Source: Plectrocnemia conspersa
Lineage: Eukaryota > Arthropoda > Insecta > Trichoptera > Polycentropodidae
Assembly (NCBI GenBank): GCA_009617715.1
Contig: VTFK01000090.1
Span: 186,001-250,000 of the forward strand
DNA: 64,000 nucleotides
Direction of reading: 5' to 3'
Position 1 is the stretch's first letter, and every line of letters starts with the position of its first letter. Positions 59,556 to 64,000 of the stretch are shown one piece after another. Position numbers and translations under genes: made by a program. Below the pieces are notes generated by a model, which had not been told where the DNA came from, ran no database searches, and saw only the letters and a program-made list of their open reading frames with translations.

Positions 59556-62020
59556 CTGAAAAAATACAATAAAATGTTTAAGAATCACATTGTATAAAAT
59601 TATTTATTTAACAGTATAAAAATGATATATTTGGCATATCATATATTAAATAATATTATAATAACCTTCTAATAGCCAGAAAAGAAAGGGGTATAAGCTC
59701 AAGGTACTTTAGAGGAAGTTTAATTTTAAATACAGACATATAATCTCAAAATAACCAAGTATTATTATAGTATATGCAGAATGAAGAGAGAGGTTGTAGC
59801 ACACTTTGAAGTATCACTAAATATCAATAGATTATAATCTATATGGATGTTTATTAACGACTTGTCACAAATCATTAAGAAGAAGCTCATTAACAGTTAT
59901 TAATAAAATACTTTTATATAAGCAACTGATTTTTTGCCATTATATCTGAAAGGTAAAATTCATAAGTCCAAAGCACAACAAGTCTAAAATCTTTTATTAA
60001 AAGAGGCCGTCAGAACCACACGTTTTACACGTTAAAAGCGCTATAAATCAATATACCATTTTTAAGAAAAGGCAAGTGCAGTACTAGGCGTTTTGTATGC
60101 CGGTTAGGGCCATTGTGCCATTTTGTACAGTCACAGGTTCTGAAGCATTAGCGTCCCGAAATATATCACACGGGCGTCCAGAAACTGTGAAAATAACAAG
60201 TGCTGACGGAATTCAAGTAATTTATTTACTTCCTTAAATCTTTACAATGATCATTGCAGTAAGCATAAAATTTCCCTCAGGTGACCCAAGTGTATAAAAA
60301 CGGATATATAGCTCCTAAATTGCTTGTGACTTCTGAAAACATCATCAACAACTTTAACCTGAGCTTTCTTACTTAAACCTACGAGGGCTTGTATGAACTC
60401 GAAACCAAGATAAGCTGCCAACTATTGACACACGAAGAAGATTAAATAGCAGCCGATTCCCTCTTCACGGCACTTCTGGTCCATCAACGATGTCCGGAAT
60501 CAAGAGCTTAACTCGCATCAGAGACGAATGGATTCTTTAGATGCAGACACTTACGAATATTTATAAAATTATTTGCATTTACTCGTATATTATATATATC
60601 TTATATTAAAAATACCTCAGTTAGAATACAACTATTAGAAATTCCCTTTCAATATATTTGTACACATATGTATGTATGTATGTAAATATGCAATATGGAC
60701 ATGAATAAACGTTTGCTTCAACCAACCAATATTAATCCGTCGTATGACATGTGAACCTGCAAACTCTCAACCGATTTTGACCTAATTCATGACATAACAA
60801 ACTGTGTTTATACATTTAGTTTCTACGTCACAAATTTGATATACATATGCAGCGCTGTGCTTCTTTTTCGTGTCCTATGTTAAATGTTTTATTTATTGCT
60901 CTCTTATTTTTCTGTAGAATAAAATAAATATTTTAGCTCAATTTTCTGGGTTTAATTGCAACACAGATTATATATTCATAATAAATATTAATAAGGACGT
61001 AAAATTCAACTAAAATTTAAATACAAAGGTTGATCTTAAATAATTATTAATTAACTTGCTAGAAGTTCTTTCACACGTAGCATTAGAAATAAGAATGATA
61101 CATATTTGCATAACATTATTATTAGTATATGACTCGTTTATTTTACAAAGAGCTGTAGTTTTAAAGCTTTGTGTTAGTGCGAAGACTTCAACTTGAAACT
61201 TGAAATTTAACTTTTGAGTTTGTACTTATTTTAATGCTTGCTATAGTCAATAGTGAGATATGCAGACAATTAAAAATAAAGCTCAAGATAGAGAACCGTA
61301 TATGAAGTATTTATAAATGGTTTATAGTCGTGTTGTAAACTTAATATTATTAAACAAATAATGCAAAGACATGGACATGTTTGTTGCATGAATAATTTTA
61401 AAACTAAATGTATAAATTAATAAAAAAATATTTTATAAAAAAAACATGTCTTTCTGATGTGTTTTGCTTGATGTTTGGATGATATTTAAGCAAAAAAAAA
61501 AATTACATCGCCCTCTTTAGAGAAAACATATCAACATTTTAAGTAGAAAACTTTAAACATTTTTAACGAAAACTTTCTTGGTGGTCAAAGGTATTAATCA
61601 AGTATGCACGAAAATGTTTTCATGTTTAAATAGGTTTTTTTTACTACCAAAGAAATATTGCCAAGCACATTTTTTAACTAATATTTCTAAAATTTAATTT
61701 ATAATTAATTTGTAACTGTAAACATTTACATTTAATATTTGTAGTTTTTCAGATTTAACGTATCTTAAAAATCTTTTCTATTCTATTCTTTATTTGGATA
61801 ATTTTAAACGTAACGATTTTTTCGTATTGATTTTTGATCAGAAAAACTTAAAAATTTGAAGATGATAAAGCAATACTTATTATCTTAAAAGTACCAACAA
61901 AGAAATTACTGTAAAATTGGAAGATAATTGAACTATAGTCTTACAAAAAGTAATTACTAAGTTATAATTGCCTTCAGGTCGTCAACATTTAGTGATACTT
62001 GTTAAGTGAGAGTTTCTACT
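59556..62020. other. AT-rich stretch upstream of the last readable Dscam-family exon
   Basis: Presumably an intron of the minus-strand gene. I found no further Ig-coding exon here. A less AT-rich patch at 60090-60540 has no frame with a recognisable domain. A short (TATG)n run lies near 60665-60685. Confidence 0.4.
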
Positions 62021-62028
62021 GAAAAAAT

Positions 62029-62310
62029 ATTTATGATTGGGTATTACTCGGTTTGATTATCTTGCTATGCTTGTTTGCATTGTTCTCGACGCCTAGTTAT
62101 GGGACAGAAGGTCTATATCCGGTTCAACAATTAATAACGTACGTGGGTGAGGTGTATCGACGTTATTACGTAGACGCACCCCCTCGGGGGTGTTTATATA
62201 CGTTATACAGCAACTTGTATCAACACAACGTCTGGACGAAGATTAATCATGGAGGATGTCAAACTTTAGAACAAGACAAATTACCTAATTCAATCTCGGG
62301 TCTGAATTAG
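62029..62310 (+). CDS. candidate secreted or membrane ORF without an in-frame ATG
   Basis: The frame is open from about 62023 to TAG at 62308-62310. It reads a strongly hydrophobic signal-like helix (WVLLGLIILLCLFALF), a likely cleavage region (STPSYG), and about 70 polar residues with two cysteines (RGCLYTLYS, HGGCQTLEQ). No ATG is in frame; the ATG at 62034 is in another frame and stops after seven codons. Either an upstream exon supplies the start, a base is missing here, or it is a pseudogene. I recognise no family. Confidence 0.35.
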   Translation: MYDWVLLGLIILLCLFALFSTPSYGTEGLYPVQQLITYVGEVYRRYYVDAPPRGCLYTLYSNLYQHNVWTKINHGGCQTLEQDKLPNSISGLN

Positions 62311-63440
62311 ATATTCGCAACATTGGGCAAAAACACACGTCCCGCAAGACATAGTACCTATTCGGTTAGAAATTGTATTTTATATATTATTAATTAAATA
62401 ATGTAAAAACGCGTAATTTGTTTGAGTACTTTGCATGCCTGTGCCAATATACAGTTTAATCTAATAATGTTGTATAAAATATGACGTGGTGATTATGCTG
62501 TAAAATAAATTCGCTAAGTAATTAAGTGAAATTGAGGAACGCGAAAATTCTATTAGTGTTATACATATTTAATGGGCGGTCCATAAGTTTCTGACTATAT
62601 TATTATATTGTTTATAAACGAAATTTTGAATCGGTGTAAGAGAACTTTTAATGTTTTCTCCATTGCTATTTCTGATAGGATCTGAGTAACGCCAGAATTT
62701 GCCATGCCTCAGACTCTCATTAACGTTGTGCTTACAATGGGTGCTTAAAATGACCGTCTCAAATCTATGGAAAAGGAGTTATGAATTCAAAGCAAGAATA
62801 AATAACATTTATATTCACTTTGATATGAGTTAGTCGATCGATGTACTTTATGAGCAATGTTGAGAGATGTTAAAATACAAAATAAAGATGTGTTTTAAAT
62901 CCCTAAACAACTTTCCTTATACATTTTTTCTGAACTTTGTATCTTAACTTTCCGAATATCCCTTATATATGTTTTATAGAATAGATCTCACATTGAATTC
63001 AAAAAGGAATCCGACTTTTAAGCTTAATATATTTTTTCAAACTTAGTAAAATACAAGTCAAGGTCTTATATAAAATCAAGTAAACTTTTAGATATCAAAT
63101 TTATTAAGACAATATATTATTTCCCCCTTAATATATGTTACGTTTTATCCTATACTATTTTTTGTTACAAATTTGTATTTTAAAAAGTTAATTTTAAATT
63201 TATATTTGTAAAGGATTTCTAGAATAAACATCAGGCATAGAATTTTTTATGGTTTTTTACTATATCTACAGAAATGTAGAGAAACAGAGTTTGCTTCTAT
63301 CAGTGGTTTTTAAATTAGTTATTTTATGTTTTGGTTACATTTAAATAAAACACATCCAGTAAAATTATTTTCATTCTTAGATATGTTAAAAATAAATTAA
63401 GACATGTCGAAAATAAAAATAATTTAATAATAATATACAT
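62311..63440. other. AT-rich stretch, no gene seen
   Basis: An AATAAA at about 62504 could serve the ORF to its left. Otherwise A/T runs only. Confidence 0.45.
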
Positions 63441-63444
63441 ATAC

Positions 63445-64000
63445 ACCCATACCTCGCTTTACGGCCTAGATACGTTCCACGAAACTTAGCCGCTAAGCGA
63501 AAAGCCGTATAACGAATCAATTATTCTAATACAAATTCATACAAATTCAATGGGATCGGTTCCATATTTGTTAAATATGTAACATGGTTTATCATTTAAA
63601 ATGCATTTTATCTTTTTATTCCATTTAAATCAAAATACATACATAACTAGTACATACATTTGTACATAAAATAATAACAGACTCCAAAAACCAACAATAA
63701 TCTTTAAACAAAAATGAAACAACTTCATGTTACATAAAATATGTGTATGAATACATACATAATTTTTTTTAAAATGGCTTTAATCTGAAGACGATGAAGA
63801 AATTTCATTTTCATTTTTCGCTAGTAAGGATGGGCTTGGCTTAAAAAAATTGTCCAACGTTGTTTGTCTTGCCTTTTTGTCTCTTTCGTTCTTCAGTGAT
63901 TAATAACAGCTAATGGCTGAGTTAATTCCTCGAGAAACTTTAGCGCTACGTTTGACGTCAGGATCGTTTTCAAGGAAGATGTTTAGTTCTTGTTCGAAAT
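63445..64000 (-). mobile_element. 3' part of a Tigger/pogo (Tc1/mariner superfamily) transposon
   Basis: The end-like sequence CATACCTCGCTTTACGGCC near 63448 resembles Tigger terminal repeats. The minus strand then carries the end of a transposase running off the window edge. The 5' part of the element is outside the window. Confidence 0.7.
63780..64000 (-). pseudogene. C-terminus of a Tigger/pogo transposase
   Basis: The minus strand reads from the window edge through SRGINSAISCY, an in-frame TAA, then KNERDKKARQTTLDNFFKPS and a Ser-rich tail to TAA at 63780-63782. The K-x-RQTTLD-x-FFKP tail is characteristic of Tigger/jerky-type transposases. The internal stop, if real, makes this copy inactive. 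Confidence 0.7.

Noticed and set aside
60090..60540. Retroelement coding remnant
   Set aside because: The patch is less AT-rich, but no translated segment matches a reverse transcriptase, integrase or gag motif that I can name.
1..64000. CRISPR arrays, rRNA genes or bacterial operons
   Set aside because: No regularly spaced identical repeats, no rRNA sequence, and spliced eukaryotic genes throughout.

Overview
This window is AT-rich nuclear DNA from an animal, almost certainly an insect. The evidence is short AT-rich introns with GT..AG borders, arthropod-type genes (a Dscam-family receptor with the 4 FN3 - Ig - 2 FN3 order, a GT31 galactosyltransferase, an SLC18-like transporter end), and relics of mariner, Tigger, jockey/CR1-like and LTR elements. 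I cannot fix the order. Gene models below are spliced by hand from reading frame, splice consensus and phase; every internal junction listed keeps frame except one that is flagged.

Layout. 1-2.6 kb: the 3' end of an SLC18/VMAT-like transporter (+), then two minus-strand genes, a 94-residue secreted cysteine-rich peptide and an unrecognised 248-residue protein. 4.4-4.8 kb: a candidate two-exon 61-residue microprotein (+). 5-47.8 kb: a long gene-poor stretch, mostly AT-rich, broken by islands of higher GC. Some islands look like TATA or initiator promoters with a 5' exon and splice donor (about 15.1, 17.7, 34.4 and 39.8 kb). The coding exon at 47.87 kb starts just after a 3' splice site, so these are candidate alternative first exons of that gene, though this is inference. 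The stretch also holds a 5'-truncated non-LTR retrotransposon (19.4-20.6 kb), tRNA-like SINE pieces (25.9 and 36.1 kb), a 2.4-kb DNA transposon with about 330-bp inverted ends (29.9-32.3 kb), an inverted-repeat element built from 15-bp units (33.2-33.8 kb), a mariner-type MITE (40.7 kb) and several perfect hairpins.

47.87-49.0 kb: a complete beta-1,3-galactosyltransferase-like coding exon (+), with a long 3' UTR to about 50.95 kb. 51.7-59.6 kb: 24 minus-strand exons encoding the C-terminal part of a Dscam-family adhesion receptor (Ig, FN3, transmembrane segment, cytoplasmic tail), convergent with the galactosyltransferase; its 5' exons lie beyond the last one I can place. Its introns hold mariner and LTR-retroelement relics. 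62.0-62.3 kb: a possible secreted or membrane ORF lacking an in-frame ATG. 63.4 kb to the end: the 3' part of a Tigger/pogo transposon.

The observations most worth a second look are the long-TIR transposon with its unclassified protein, the 15-bp-periodic inverted-repeat element, and the frame conflict at the last intron of the Dscam-family gene.
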